Notes: generated from the letters alone by a model not told the origin. 64,000 bases of DNA from Streptomyces sp. NBC_00442 (GCF_036014195.1 NZ_CP107918.1:6262001-6326000); one strand, 5' to 3'. Counted from the first letter of the stretch, positions 33,877 to 43,634 are shown. Made by a program: numbers and translations.

Positions 33877-36102
33877 ATGTCCCGCACCGCCCTGCGTATC
33901 TGCCCGCTCTGCGAAGCCACCTGCGGGCTGAGCCTCACCATCGAAGGGGCCCGGGTCACCGGCGCCCGCGGAGACGCGGACGACGTGTTCAGCCGGGGGT
34001 TCATCTGTCCCAAGGGCGCCTCCTTCGGAGAGATCGACGCCGACCCCGACCGCCTGAGCGGACCGCTCGTGCGCCGCGACGGGGTGCTGCGGGAGGCCAC
34101 GTGGGACGAGGCCTTCGACCTGATCGCGGCCCGGGTGCGCCCGCTCGTCGAGACGTACGGGCCGAACGCGGTCGGTGTCGTGCTCGGCAACCCCAACGTC
34201 CACACCATGGCCGGCGCCCTCTACCCGCCCGCCCTGCTCGGCGCGCTGCGCACCCGCAACCTCTTCACCGCGAGCACCCTCGACCAGATGCCCAAGCACG
34301 TCTCCAGCGGGCTCCTGTTCGGCGACCCGTTCGCCATCCCGGTGCCCGACCTCGACCGCACCGACCATCTGCTGCTGCTCGGCGCCAACCCGCTGGAGTC
34401 CAACGGCAGCCTCTGCACCGCCCCCGACTTCGCCGGGAAGCTGCGCGCCCTGCGCCGGCGCGGCGGCACCCTCACCGTGGTCGACCCCCGGCGCACCCGC
34501 ACCGCGAAGCTCGCCGACCGGCACGTGGCGATCCGGCCCGGCACCGACGCCCTGCTGCTCGCCTCCATCGCCCAGGTCCTCTGCGAGGAGAAGCTCACCG
34601 CGCCCGGCGCCCTTCGAGCGCGGGCCGAGGGCCTCGACGAAGTGGCGGACGCCGTAAGGGAGTTCACGCCCGAGGCCGTCGGGCCCCGGTGCGACGTGGA
34701 ACCCGACGCCATCCGCGCCATCGCCCGGGAACTGGCCGCCGCGCCCACCGCCGCCGTCTACGGCCGGATCGGCAGCTGCACCGTCGAGCACGGCACCCTG
34801 GCCAGCTGGCTCGTCGACGTGCTCAACATCCTCACCGGCAACCTGGACCGGCCAGGCGGCGCCCTCTTCCCGCTCTCCGCCACCGACCGGGCACCCCGGC
34901 CCGCGGCCCCCGGCAAGGGCTTCGCGCTCGGGCGCTGGCACAGCCGCGTCGGCCACCACCCCGAGGTGAAGTCCGAACTGCCGCTCGCCGCGCTCGCCGA
35001 GGAGATCGAGACCCCGGGCGAGGGACGGATCCGTGTCCTCATCGCCTCCGCCGCCAACCCGGTGCTCTCCGCGCCCGACGGGGACCGGCTCGACCGGGCG
35101 CTCGCCGGGCTCGACTTCATGGTGAGCATCGACCCGTACCTCAACGAGACCTCGCTGCACGCCGACGTCGTCCTGCCCCCGCCGCCGCCCTCGCAGAGCG
35201 CGCACTTCGACTTCGCGTTCAACGGCTTCGCCGTGCGCAACCAGGTCCGCTACACCCGGCCCGCCGTGCCGCTCGCCGAGGGGCGCATGGACGAGTGCGA
35301 GATCCACGCCCGCCTGGTGCTCGCCGTGAGCGGCCCGCACGGCGCCGGACCGGGCGCGGTCGACGCGATGATCGTCGAACGCACCCTCGGCAAGGAGGTC
35401 GCCGATCCCCACTCGCCCGTGCACGGCCAGGACGCCGCCGCCCTCGCCGCCCGCCTCACCGGCACGGGCGGCCCCGAGCGCCGCCTCGACCTCATGCTCA
35501 GGCTCGGCCCGTACGGCGACGGCTTCGGCGCGAACCCGGACGGCCTGAGCCTGGAACGCGTGCTCGCCCACCCCCATGGCATCGACCTCGGACCGCTCAC
35601 GCCCCGCCTCGCGCAGGTCCTCAGGACCCGCAGCGGCCGGATCGAGCTCCTGCCCGCCCCCATCGCCGCGGATCTGCCCCGGCTGCGCGCCGCCCTCGAC
35701 GCGCCGACCGACGCGCTCGTCCTGGTCGGCCGGCGCCATCTGCGCTCCAACAACAGCTGGCTGCACAACATCCCTGCCCTGAGCGGCGGTTCCAACCGCT
35801 GCACCCTCCAGATCCACCCCGAGGACGCGGCCCGGCACGGCCTCGCCGACGGCGCCGACGTACGGATCACGGCGGACGGGGGAGCGGTCGTGGCGCCGGT
35901 GGAGATCACCGACAGCGTCCGCGAGGGCGTGGTCAGCCTGCCGCACGGCTGGGGACACAGCAGGGCCGGCAGCCGGCTGACGATCGCCGCCGGCCGCCCC
36001 GGCGTCAACGTCAACCAGCTCCTGGACGGCTCACGGCTCGACCCCCTGTCGGGTACCTCCGTGCTCAACGGATTCCCCGTCACCCTGGCACCCCTGCCGT
36101 GA
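33877..36102 (+). CDS. Molybdopterin-dependent oxidoreductase (formate dehydrogenase/nitrate reductase-like)
   Basis: The 741-residue protein has an N-terminal 4Fe-4S motif (CPLCEATCG, Cys9, Cys12, Cys16 and a later Cys in GFICPKGAS), the molybdopterin domain and the C-terminal dinucleotide-binding domain (HPEDAARHGLADGADVRITA). It transfers two electrons to or from a small substrate in the cytoplasm; no Tat signal is seen. The region where many relatives have a Cys or Sec metal ligand reads STLDQMPKHVSSG, with no Cys. No electron-transfer partner gene is adjacent. Substrate unknown. Confidence 0.9.
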   Translation: MSRTALRICPLCEATCGLSLTIEGARVTGARGDADDVFSRGFICPKGASFGEIDADPDRLSGPLVRRDGVLREATWDEAFDLIAARVRPLVETYGPNAVGVVLGNPNVHTMAGALYPPALLGALRTRNLFTASTLDQMPKHVSSGLLFGDPFAIPVPDLDRTDHLLLLGANPLESNGSLCTAPDFAGKLRALRRRGGTLTVVDPRRTRTAKLADRHVAIRPGTDALLLASIAQVLCEEKLTAPGALRARAEGLDEVADAVREFTPEAVGPRCDVEPDAIRAIARELAAAPTAAVYGRIGSCTVEHGTLASWLVDVLNILTGNLDRPGGALFPLSATDRAPRPAAPGKGFALGRWHSRVGHHPEVKSELPLAALAEEIETPGEGRIRVLIASAANPVLSAPDGDRLDRALAGLDFMVSIDPYLNETSLHADVVLPPPPPSQSAHFDFAFNGFAVRNQVRYTRPAVPLAEGRMDECEIHARLVLAVSGPHGAGPGAVDAMIVERTLGKEVADPHSPVHGQDAAALAARLTGTGGPERRLDLMLRLGPYGDGFGANPDGLSLERVLAHPHGIDLGPLTPRLAQVLRTRSGRIELLPAPIAADLPRLRAALDAPTDALVLVGRRHLRSNNSWLHNIPALSGGSNRCTLQIHPEDAARHGLADGADVRITADGGAVVAPVEITDSVREGVVSLPHGWGHSRAGSRLTIAAGRPGVNVNQLLDGSRLDPLSGTSVLNGFPVTLAPLP

Positions 36103-36111
36103 CCTGGAGTT

Positions 36112-36127
36112 TTGCTCGTATTGCTCG
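36112..36127. promoter_or_regulatory. Direct repeat TTGCTCG-TA-TTGCTCG upstream of the CitMHS transporter
   Basis: Two exact 7-base copies with a 9-base period, within the 122-base gap before the transporter gene. Direct repeats of this kind may bind a response regulator. No two-component system is nearby. Confidence 0.3.
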
Positions 36128-36224
36128 CGTGTCAACGTCTTGTTAAGGAGGGAAACGGCCACCTAGCGTCATCCGGACCGCCAGCCCCTGGCGGGAGTTC
36201 AAGGGTGAACGTTAGGTGTCCTCC

Positions 36225-37616
36225 ATGCTGACCATCCTCGGCTTCGGCATGATCGCGACCTTCCTGGTCCTGATCATGCTGAAGAAGATGTCGCCGATCG
36301 CGGCGCTGGTTCTGATCCCCGCTCTCTTCTGCGTCTTCGTCGGCAAGGGAGCACATCTCGGCGACTACGTGATCAAGGGCGTGGGTTCGCTCGCACCGAC
36401 CGCCGCGATGCTCATGTTCGCGATCATCTACTTCGGCGTGATGATCGACGTCGGCCTCTTCGACCCGGTCGTGCGAGGCATCCTGCGCTTCTGCAAGGCC
36501 GACCCGATGCGGGTGGTGGTCGGCACCGCGGTGCTCGCCGCGATCGTCTCGCTCGACGGCGACGGGTCCACCACCTTCATGATCACCGTCTCGGCGATGT
36601 ATCCGCTGTACAAGCGGCTCGGGATGAGCCTCGTGGTGATGACCGGCGTCGCCGCGATCGCCAACGGCGTGATGAACACCCTGCTCTGGGGCGGCCCCAC
36701 CGCCCGCGCCGCGACCGCGCTCAAGGTGGACGCCTCCGACATCTTCGTGCCGATGATCCCCGCCCTCGCGGTCGGCCTGGTCGCGGTCCTTGTCCTCTCG
36801 TACGTCCTCGGCCTGCGCGAGCGCAAGCGCGTGGGCCACCTCTGTCTCGACAAGGTCCTCCAGCCCGAGAGCGAGCCCGAGACCGTGCTCGTGGGGGCCG
36901 GGGGCCCCGGCGGGGCCCCGCGCACGACGGGCGGCGGCGTAGGGCCGGACGCCTCCGAGGGCGACGACGACGGCTTCCAGGGGCTCGACTCCGCACGCGA
37001 GACCCTGCGGCCCAAGCTGTACTGGTTCAACGCACTGCTCACCGTCGCCCTGCTCACCTCCATGATCATGGAGTGGCTGCCGATCCCGGTGCTCTTCCTC
37101 ATCGGCGCCGCCCTCGCGCTGAGCGTGAACTTCCCGCACATCCCGGCCCAGAAGGCCCGCATCGCCGCCCACGCCGACAATGTCGTGAACGTCTCCGGCA
37201 TGGTCTTCGCGGCCGCCGTCTTCACGGGCGTCCTCAACGGCACCGGCATGGTCAAGCACATGGCCGACTGGCTGGTCGGCGTGGTGCCGGACAGCATGGG
37301 TTCGCACATGGGCCTGGTCACCGGCGTGCTCAGCCTGCCGCTCACGTACTTCATGTCGAACGACGGCTTCTACTTCGGTGTCGTGCCGGTCCTGGCCGAG
37401 GCCGGCGCCGCCCACGGGGTCTCCTCCCTGGAGATCGCCCGCGCCTCGCTCGCCGGCCAGGCCCTGCACATGTCGAGCCCGCTGGTCCCCGCGGTGTACG
37501 TCCTGGTCGGCATGGCCAAGGTGGAGTTCGGCGACCACACCCGTTTCACCGTGAAGTGGGCGGCCCTGACCTGCCTCGTCGTCCTGGGATCGGGCATCCT
37601 GTTCGGCATCGTCTGA
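36225..37616 (+). CDS. CitMHS-family citrate/divalent metal:proton symporter
   Basis: A hydrophobic protein of 463 residues with about twelve membrane segments starting MLTILGFGMIATFLVLIMLK and the family stretches SLDGDGSTTFMITVSAMYPLY, NTLLWGGPTARAA and SNDGFYFGVVPVLAEA. Members import citrate complexed with Mg2+ or Ca2+ with protons. A variable, Gly-rich cytoplasmic loop lies near the middle (VGAGGPGGAPRTTGGGVG). ATG at 36225 and GTG at 36216 are both possible starts. It is followed by an aldehyde dehydrogenase with its own promoter. Confidence 0.9.
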   Translation: MLTILGFGMIATFLVLIMLKKMSPIAALVLIPALFCVFVGKGAHLGDYVIKGVGSLAPTAAMLMFAIIYFGVMIDVGLFDPVVRGILRFCKADPMRVVVGTAVLAAIVSLDGDGSTTFMITVSAMYPLYKRLGMSLVVMTGVAAIANGVMNTLLWGGPTARAATALKVDASDIFVPMIPALAVGLVAVLVLSYVLGLRERKRVGHLCLDKVLQPESEPETVLVGAGGPGGAPRTTGGGVGPDASEGDDDGFQGLDSARETLRPKLYWFNALLTVALLTSMIMEWLPIPVLFLIGAALALSVNFPHIPAQKARIAAHADNVVNVSGMVFAAAVFTGVLNGTGMVKHMADWLVGVVPDSMGSHMGLVTGVLSLPLTYFMSNDGFYFGVVPVLAEAGAAHGVSSLEIARASLAGQALHMSSPLVPAVYVLVGMAKVEFGDHTRFTVKWAALTCLVVLGSGILFGIV

Positions 37617-37659
37617 CCCTTCGCGCGGTCCGGTCCCGCCGGCCGCCCCTGGCGCCCAA

Positions 37660-37678
37660 AAACTAACAGCGCTAGTTT
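37660..37678. promoter_or_regulatory. Inverted repeat AAACTA-N7-TAGTTT upstream of the aldehyde dehydrogenase
   Basis: A perfect 6-7-6 palindrome ending 39 bases before the start codon. A close relative (14 of 19 positions the same) occurs at 42354-42372 next to a TetR gene, so that TetR may control both loci. Confidence 0.6.
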
Positions 37679-37717
37679 GAGCGGCGGAGGACAACGGTTC
37701 GGCTCGGGAGGAATGTG

Positions 37718-39112
37718 ATGAAGGCCCACGACGGCATGTACATCGGCGGCGCGTGGCGGGCCGCCGCGGGCCATGACGGCATCGCGGTGGTGAACCCGGT
37801 CGACGAACAGGTCATCGCCGAGGTCCCGGCCGGCACGGCCGAGGACGTCGACGCCGCGGTACGCGCCGCGCGTGCCGCCCTGCCCGGCTGGGCCGCGACC
37901 CCGCCGGCCGAGCGCGCGGCGAAGCTCGCGGCGCTGCGCGACCGGCTGGCCGCCCGCAAGGACGAGATCGCCGAGACGATCAGCGCCGAGCTGGGCGCCC
38001 CGCTGCCGTTCGCCCAGGCCGTGCAGGCGGGCCTGCCCATCGCCGTCGCCGGTTCCTACGCGGAACTCGCGGCCACGTACGCCTTCGAGGAGAAGGTCGG
38101 GAACTCCACGGTCCACCTGGAGCCGGTCGGTGTCGTCGGCGCGATCACGCCCTGGAACTATCCGCTGCACCAGATCGTGAACAAAGTGGCACCCGCGCTG
38201 GCGGCGGGCTGCACGGTCGTCCTCAAGCCCGCCGAGGACACGCCCCTGACCGCGCAGCTCTTCGCCGAGGCGGTGCACGAAGCGGGCCTGCCCGCCGGTG
38301 TGTTCAACCTCGTCACGGGTCTCGGGCCGGTCGCGGGCCAGGCGCTCGCCGAGCACGAGGGCGTCGACCTCGTTTCCTTCACCGGTTCGACGGCCGTCGG
38401 CAAGCGGATCGGCGCGACGGCCGGCGCGGCCGTCAAGCGCGTCGCCCTCGAACTGGGCGGCAAGTCGGCCAACGTCATCCTGCCCTCGGCCGACCTCGCG
38501 AAGGCGGTCGCCGTGGGTGTCGCCAATGTGATGGGCAACTCCGGTCAGACGTGCAGCGCCTGGACGCGGATGCTGGTCCACGCCGGTCAGTACGACGAGG
38601 CCGTCGAGCTGGCCTCGGCCGCCGCGGCCAAGTACACCGTCGGCGACCGCGTCGGCCCGCTCGTCAACGCCAAGCAGCGCGAGCGCGTGCGCGGCTACAT
38701 CGAGGCGGGGGTGCGCGAGGGCGCCCGCATCGTCGCGGGCGGCGCCGACGCGCCCCTTGAACGGGGCTACTACGTCGCGCCGACCGTTTTCGCCGACGTC
38801 ACCCCCGACATGACCATCGCGCAGGAGGAGATCTTCGGCCCGGTCGTCTCGATCATCAAGTACGAGGACGAGGACGACGCCCTGCGGATCGCCAACGGCA
38901 CGGTGTACGGCCTGGCCGGCGCGGTCTGGGCGGGCGACGAGGCGGAGGCGGTCGCCTTCGCGCGGCGCATGGACACCGGCCAGGTCGACATCAACGGCGG
39001 CCGCTTCAACCCCCTGGCCCCCTTCGGTGGTTACAAGCAGTCGGGGGTCGGCCGCGAACTCGGCGTCCACGGCCTGACCGAATACCTCCAGACGAAGTCG
39101 CTCCAGTTCTGA
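37718..39112 (+). CDS. NAD(P)-dependent aldehyde dehydrogenase
   Basis: The 464-residue protein has [19 protein letters not shown], the catalytic Glu in [12 protein letters not shown] and the catalytic Cys in [12 protein letters not shown], then [13 protein letters not shown] and [15 protein letters not shown]. It oxidises an aldehyde to an acid through a thioester on Cys. ATG preceded by GGGAGGAATGTG. It is followed after 50 bases by an alcohol dehydrogenase, so the pair could turn an alcohol into an acid in two steps. Confidence 0.95.
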   Translation: MKAHDGMYIGGAWRAAAGHDGIAVVNPVDEQVIAEVPAGTAEDVDAAVRAARAALPGWAATPPAERAAKLAALRDRLAARKDEIAETISAELGAPLPFAQAVQAGLPIAVAGSYAELAATYAFEEKVGNSTVHLEPVGVVGAITPWNYPLHQIVNKVAPALAAGCTVVLKPAEDTPLTAQLFAEAVHEAGLPAGVFNLVTGLGPVAGQALAEHEGVDLVSFTGSTAVGKRIGATAGAAVKRVALELGGKSANVILPSADLAKAVAVGVANVMGNSGQTCSAWTRMLVHAGQYDEAVELASAAAAKYTVGDRVGPLVNAKQRERVRGYIEAGVREGARIVAGGADAPLERGYYVAPTVFADVTPDMTIAQEEIFGPVVSIIKYEDEDDALRIANGTVYGLAGAVWAGDEAEAVAFARRMDTGQVDINGGRFNPLAPFGGYKQSGVGRELGVHGLTEYLQTKSLQF

Positions 39113-39162
39113 GACCCGCCTCCGCCCCGCTTCCCACCGCTCGCCCAGGAGTCAAACCCACC

Positions 39163-40242
39163 ATGGTTCGCGCCGCCGTACTGCCCGCCGTCGGCTCTCC
39201 GCTGGAGATCACCGACATCGACCTCCCCGAGCCCGGCCCCGGCCAGGTGCGGGTCCGCCTGGCCGCCGCCGGGGTCTGCCACTCCGACCTCTCGCTCACC
39301 AACGGCACGATGAGGGTTCCGGTCCCCGCCGTCCTCGGCCACGAGGGCGCGGGCACGGTCGTCGCCGTCGGCGAGGGCGTCACCTCCGTCGCGCCCGGCA
39401 CCCAGGTCGTCCTCAACTGGGCGCCGTCCTGCGGCAGTTGTCACCCCTGCTCGCTCGGCGAGGTGTGGCTCTGCGTCAACGCGCTGAACGGCGCGGCCTC
39501 GGTGTACGCACGCACCGCGAACGGCACGGAGCTCCACCCGGGCCTGAACGTCGCCGCGTTCGCCGAGGAGACCGTCGTGGCGGAGAACTGCGTGATCCCC
39601 CTCCCCGCCGGCATCCCCCTCACCGAAGCGGCGCTGCTCGGCTGCGCGGTCCTCACGGGATACGGCGCGATCCACCACTCGGCGCGGGTGCGCCAGGGCG
39701 AGACGGTCGCGGTGTTCGGCGCGGGCGGCGTGGGCCTGGCCACGCTCCAGGCCGCCCGGATCGCGGGCGCGGGGCAGATCGTCGCCGTCGACGTCTCCCC
39801 GGACAAGGAGGGGCTGGCCCGCGAGGCCGGGGCCACCGACTTCGTCGTGGCGTCGGACACCACCGCGAAGGACATCCGCCGGCTCACCGGCGGCCAGGGC
39901 ACGGACGTGGCCGTCGAGTGCGTGGGCCGCGCGGTGACGATCCGTACCGCCTGGGAGTCGACCCGGCGCGGCGGCCGCACCACGGTCGTCGGCATCGGCG
40001 GCAAGGACCAGCAGGTCACCTTCAACGCCCTGGAACTCTTCCACTGGGGACGCACCCTGGCAGGCTGCGTCTATGGCAACTGCGACCCGGCGAAGGACCT
40101 CCCGGTCCTGGCCGACCACATCCGAGCGGGCCGCCTGGACCTGAACTCCCTGGTGTCCGAACACATCCCCCTGGACGCCATCCCGAAGGCCTTCGACAAC
40201 ATGCTGGCCGGCAAGGGCGGCCGAGCGCTGGTCGTGTTCTGA
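39163..40242 (+). CDS. Zinc-dependent alcohol dehydrogenase (class III-like MDR)
   Basis: The 359-residue protein has catalytic zinc ligands in AGVCHSDLSL and GHEGAGTVVAVG, structural zinc cysteines (CGSCHPCSLGEVWLC) and the nucleotide motif VFGAGGVGLATLQAA. The end (GKGGRALVVF) is family-typical. It oxidises primary alcohols or thiol adducts. Same operon as the aldehyde dehydrogenase upstream. Substrate unknown. Confidence 0.94.
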   Translation: MVRAAVLPAVGSPLEITDIDLPEPGPGQVRVRLAAAGVCHSDLSLTNGTMRVPVPAVLGHEGAGTVVAVGEGVTSVAPGTQVVLNWAPSCGSCHPCSLGEVWLCVNALNGAASVYARTANGTELHPGLNVAAFAEETVVAENCVIPLPAGIPLTEAALLGCAVLTGYGAIHHSARVRQGETVAVFGAGGVGLATLQAARIAGAGQIVAVDVSPDKEGLAREAGATDFVVASDTTAKDIRRLTGGQGTDVAVECVGRAVTIRTAWESTRRGGRTTVVGIGGKDQQVTFNALELFHWGRTLAGCVYGNCDPAKDLPVLADHIRAGRLDLNSLVSEHIPLDAIPKAFDNMLAGKGGRALVVF

Positions 40243-40317
40243 GCGGAGGCCCCACGGGGGACCCCATGACAGGCTGAGGCGGCCTGCACTGGGCACCCCG
40301 CCAAGGTCAATCCCGCC

Positions 40318-40450
40318 AGGGGCGCGGGGAACGGCGCGGGACGCGGGCACGGTCCGCACACGAAGGCGGTTTCAGGGGCGCGGGGAACGGCGCGAGAAGC
40401 GAGCACGGTCCGCGGACGTGAGCGGGGTCAGGGGCGCGGGGAACTGGGCG
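40318..40450. repeat. Short array of an approximately 56-bp unit (two to three copies)
   Basis: Copies begin at about 40318, 40374 and 40430 with AGGGGCGCGGGGAAC and contain GCACGGTCCGC. The third copy is cut short. The unit is the same as in the larger array at 53606-54140, and the sequence before both arrays is related (GACCCC...GGCTGAGG). It lies in the gap between convergent genes. Function unknown. Confidence 0.8.
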
Positions 40451-40524
40451 ACCGGTCACACACGACCCGCACCCAACCCGAGCAACCCGCCCCCGCCCCA
40501 CCTCAAACCCGCCCCCGCCCCACC

Positions 40525-41520
40525 TCAGTCGACCCGCCCCACACCCACTTCCCCCGCCCCCTCGCCAGAGGAAGGGGAAGAGGAAGCGGACCCCGGAACC
40601 GGCCCCGCCACGACCGCCGCCGTCGCCCCGGCCGCGCGCGAGCGCGAGCGCGAAACAGCCACCCCCGCAAGGCAGATCGCCCCGCCCACCAGCGTCAGCA
40701 CCCCCGGCACCTCGTCGAGCACCGCCCACGACATGAGCACGACCATCGCCGGCACCACATACGTCGTCGCGCCCATCCGGCTCGCCGAGGTGCGGGCCAG
40801 CGCGTACGCCCACGTCGTGAAGGCGAGCGCGGTGGGGAACACGCCGAGGTACACCATGTTGAGCGTCGCCGAAGCGGGCGCGTGCGCGGCGTCCGACAGC
40901 AGCTGTCCGCTGAACGGCAGGCAGGCCACCGCCCCCACCAGGCAGCTGAAGAAGGTGACTTGGAGCGGGCTGCCGTGGCGCAGCGCGGGCTTTTGCAGGA
41001 CGACGCCGGCCGCGTACGTGGCCGCGGCGAACAGGCACAGCGCCACGCCGAGGACGGACGCGTGCCCCTCGCCCGACTTGGAGAGCCCCACCGCGACGGC
41101 GCCCGCGAAGGACACCGCCATGCCCGCGATCAGCCGGGGCGGCAGCGCCTCGCCGAGGAAGCGCGAGGCGAGCAGCGCCATGAGGATGGGGCCGATGTTC
41201 ACGATCATCGCGGCGGTCCCGGCATCGACCTGCTGCTCGCCCCAGTTGAGGGCCACCATGTAGCAGGCGAACCACAGCACACCGGAGGCCGCGATGCCCG
41301 GCCAGGCGGCCCGCGGCGGCAGCCCCTCGCGGCGTATGAGGAGCAGGAGGCCGAGCACGACCGCTCCGGCCAGCAGCCGGCCCAGGGCGAGGGCGCCGGG
41401 CGAGTAGGCGGCTCCGGCGCTGCGGATGGACACGAAGGCGGAGGCCCACAGCACCACGGAGACCCCCGCGGCGAGGAGGGCGAGCCGAGCGGACCGCTGC
41501 TCGGGTGAGGAGTTCGTCAT
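40525..41520 (-). CDS. EamA/DMT-superfamily transporter
   Basis: The 331-residue protein has ten predicted membrane helices in two EamA repeats (LLAAGVSVVLWASAFVSIRS at the start; MVYLGVFPTALAFTTWAYAL in the second half). Such proteins export metabolites or amino acids. The C-terminal tail of about 40 residues is Ala/Ser/Gly-rich and is probably disordered. ATG at 41520. It is leftward and behind the TetR gene at 41685, so possibly co-transcribed with it. Confidence 0.9.
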   Translation of the reverse strand: MTNSSPEQRSARLALLAAGVSVVLWASAFVSIRSAGAAYSPGALALGRLLAGAVVLGLLLLIRREGLPPRAAWPGIAASGVLWFACYMVALNWGEQQVDAGTAAMIVNIGPILMALLASRFLGEALPPRLIAGMAVSFAGAVAVGLSKSGEGHASVLGVALCLFAAATYAAGVVLQKPALRHGSPLQVTFFSCLVGAVACLPFSGQLLSDAAHAPASATLNMVYLGVFPTALAFTTWAYALARTSASRMGATTYVVPAMVVLMSWAVLDEVPGVLTLVGGAICLAGVAVSRSRSRAAGATAAVVAGPVPGSASSSPSSGEGAGEVGVGRVD

Positions 41521-41684
41521 GTCAGGACAGTAGGCGCAGGACGCTTTGGCCCTCGCCGAATTTTCGCCCCCGCCCCCGGGCCCCCGGATGCCGGCGGAGG
41601 CGGGACCTGCCCGTCGCCGGTACGGGACCTGCCCGTCGCCCGTACGGAACCTGCCCGTCGCGCCCCATGCCCGCGAAGGCCCCG

Positions 41685-42326
41685 TCAGGCGCCGAGCGCC
41701 TCGTACTGCAGCGCGAGCCCGTCGAGCAGCGCCCGCAGGCCCGTTTCGAAGGCGCCCTCGTCGATCTTCTCCTGCCGTTCGGCGAGGAGGTGCGCCTGGC
41801 CCAGGTGCGGATAGGCCGCCGGGTCGTACGCCGCCTCGTCGTCCACGAAGCCGCGGGCGAAGGAGCCGAGAGCGGAGCCCATGATGAAGTACCGCATCAG
41901 CGCGCCGATGCGGGTCGCCTGGGCGGGCGGCCAGCCCGCCGCGACCATCGCGCCGAACACGGCGTCCGCGAGCCGCAGCCCCGCCGGACGCCGGCCGGGG
42001 CCCTGCGCGAGCACCGGAACGATGTGGGGATGCCGGGTCAGGACCGCGCGGTAGGCGACCGCCCAGTCGTGCAGCGCGGAGCGCCAGTCGCGGCCGTCGT
42101 CCTCGTCGAACATCGACAGGTCGACCTGCGCGGAGGTGGCGTCCGCGACGGCCTCGAGGATGTCGTCCTTGGTGCGGAAGTGGTTGTAGAGCGAGGGCCC
42201 GCTGACGCCGAGCTCGGCGGCGAGACGCCGGGTCGACACGGCCGCGAGGCCCTCCGCGTCCACGAGCGCGCTCGCCGCCGCCACGATGCGGTCGGTGCTC
42301 AGGAGGGGCTTGCGCGGTCGGGCCAT
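41685..42326 (-). CDS. TetR-family regulator with TetR_C-type ligand domain
   Basis: The 213-residue protein (from ATG 42326; another ATG at 42335) has the HTH RIVAAASALVDAEGLAAVST then VSGPSLYNHFRTKDDILEAV. It is divergent from an acyl-CoA dehydrogenase gene and has a site at 42354-42372 in between. A matching palindrome is upstream of the aldehyde/alcohol dehydrogenase pair at 37.7 kb. I infer it controls both. Confidence 0.88.
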   Translation of the reverse strand: MARPRKPLLSTDRIVAAASALVDAEGLAAVSTRRLAAELGVSGPSLYNHFRTKDDILEAVADATSAQVDLSMFDEDDGRDWRSALHDWAVAYRAVLTRHPHIVPVLAQGPGRRPAGLRLADAVFGAMVAAGWPPAQATRIGALMRYFIMGSALGSFARGFVDDEAAYDPAAYPHLGQAHLLAERQEKIDEGAFETGLRALLDGLALQYEALGA

Positions 42327-42353
42327 GCGGCACATAGTAGGCCTGCCAACCGA

Positions 42354-42372
42354 AAACTAGCAGTGGTAATTA
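42354..42372. promoter_or_regulatory. Operator-like site similar to that at 37660
   Basis: AAACTAGCAGTGGTAATTA matches the 37660-37678 palindrome at 14 of 19 positions. It lies between the divergent TetR and acyl-CoA dehydrogenase genes, 19 bases before the latter's ATG. Confidence 0.5.
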
Positions 42373-42390
42373 AATTTGGGGTGCAGGGAC

Positions 42391-43542
42391 ATGAACCTGG
42401 AGCTGAGCGAGGAACAGGAAGCCGTGCGCCGGCTCGCCAAGGACTTCGTCGACCGTGAGATCACCCCGCACGTCGTCGACTGGGACCGCTCCGAGAACGT
42501 CGACAAGTCGATCATGAAGAAGCTCGGCGCGCTCGGCTTCCTCGGCCTCACCATCGACGAGGAGTACGGCGGTTCGGGCGGCGACCACCTCGCCTACTGC
42601 CTGGTCACCGAGGAGCTCGGCCGCGGCGACTCCTCGGTCCGCGGCATCGTCTCGGTCTCGCTCGGCCTCGTCGCCAAGACGATCGCGTCCTGGGGCGATG
42701 AGGAGCACAGGCGCGCGTGGCTGCCGCGGCTCACCTCCGGCGACGCCATCGGCTGCTTCGGCCTCACCGAACCCGGCACCGGCTCCGACGCCGGCAACCT
42801 CGCGACCAGGGCGGTCCGCGACGGCGGCGACTACGTCATCGACGGCGCCAAGATGTTCATCACCAACGGCACCTGGGCCGATGTGGTGCTGCTCTTCGCC
42901 CGCACCAACGACACCCCCGGCCACCGCGGCGTCTCCGCTTTCCTCGTCCCCACCGACACCCCGGGCCTGACCCGCCGCACCATCCACGGCAAGCTCGGCC
43001 TGCGCGGTCAGGCCACCGCCGAGCTGGCCCTGGAGGGCGTACGGGTCCCGGCGAGCGCCCTTCTCGGCCCCGAGGGCAAGGGCTTCTCCATCGCCATGTC
43101 CGCGCTCGCCAAGGGCCGGATGTCGGTCGCGGCCGGCTGTGTCGGCATCGCCCAGGCCGCGCTGGACGCGGCGGTCGGGTACGCCGGGGAACGCGAGCAG
43201 TTCGGCAAGCCGATCGCCCACTACCAGCTCGTCCAGGAGCTGATCAGCGACATCTCCGTCGACGTCGACGCGGCCCGGCTGCTCACCTGGCGGGTCGCCG
43301 ATCTCATCGACCGGGGTGAGGAGTTCGCGACCGCCGCCTCCAAGGCGAAACTGTTCGCCTCCGAAGCCGCGGTCCGCGCCGCCAACAACGCCCTCCAGGT
43401 CTTCGGCGGCTACGGCTACATCGACGAGTACCCGGTGGGCAAGCTGCTGCGCGACGCCCGCGTGATGACCCTCTACGAGGGCACCAGCCAGATCCAGAAG
43501 CTGATCATCGGCCGCGCCGAGACGGGGGTCTCCGCCTTCTGA
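42391..43542 (+). CDS. Acyl-CoA dehydrogenase
   Basis: The 383-residue protein has the flavin-binding CFGLTEPGTGSDAGNLATRA, MFITNGTWADVV, and the C-terminal EREQFGKPIAHYQLVQELIS and QVFGGYGYIDEYPVGKLLRDARV with the catalytic Glu in LYEGTSQIQKLIIGR. It makes the 2,3-double bond in an acyl-CoA, passing electrons to ETF. The length and motif order are those of short/branched-chain enzymes. It is divergent from a TetR gene. Confidence 0.95.
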   Translation: MNLELSEEQEAVRRLAKDFVDREITPHVVDWDRSENVDKSIMKKLGALGFLGLTIDEEYGGSGGDHLAYCLVTEELGRGDSSVRGIVSVSLGLVAKTIASWGDEEHRRAWLPRLTSGDAIGCFGLTEPGTGSDAGNLATRAVRDGGDYVIDGAKMFITNGTWADVVLLFARTNDTPGHRGVSAFLVPTDTPGLTRRTIHGKLGLRGQATAELALEGVRVPASALLGPEGKGFSIAMSALAKGRMSVAAGCVGIAQAALDAAVGYAGEREQFGKPIAHYQLVQELISDISVDVDAARLLTWRVADLIDRGEEFATAASKAKLFASEAAVRAANNALQVFGGYGYIDEYPVGKLLRDARVMTLYEGTSQIQKLIIGRAETGVSAF

Positions 43543-43593
43543 GCGCCGGGCCTTCCGGGAGTCGGGCCGTCTGAGTACGTCCTGAGTACACGA

Positions 43594-43619
43594 GCGGATG
43601 TGGCACGGGCCACATCCGC
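43594..43619. promoter_or_regulatory. Perfect 11-bp inverted repeat GCGGATGTGGC-N4-GCCACATCCGC
   Basis: A strong stem with a 4-base loop, 51 bases after the acyl-CoA dehydrogenase stop and just before the start of the small membrane protein. It may be a terminator without a U-tract, an operator or a 5' leader hairpin that hides the start. Confidence 0.55.
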
Positions 43620-43634
43620 TCCATGCTGTCCGTC

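Noticed and set aside
33124..35958. 944-residue minus-strand frame
   Set aside because: Antisense to the TetR and molybdopterin oxidoreductase genes; typical high-GC shadow composition.
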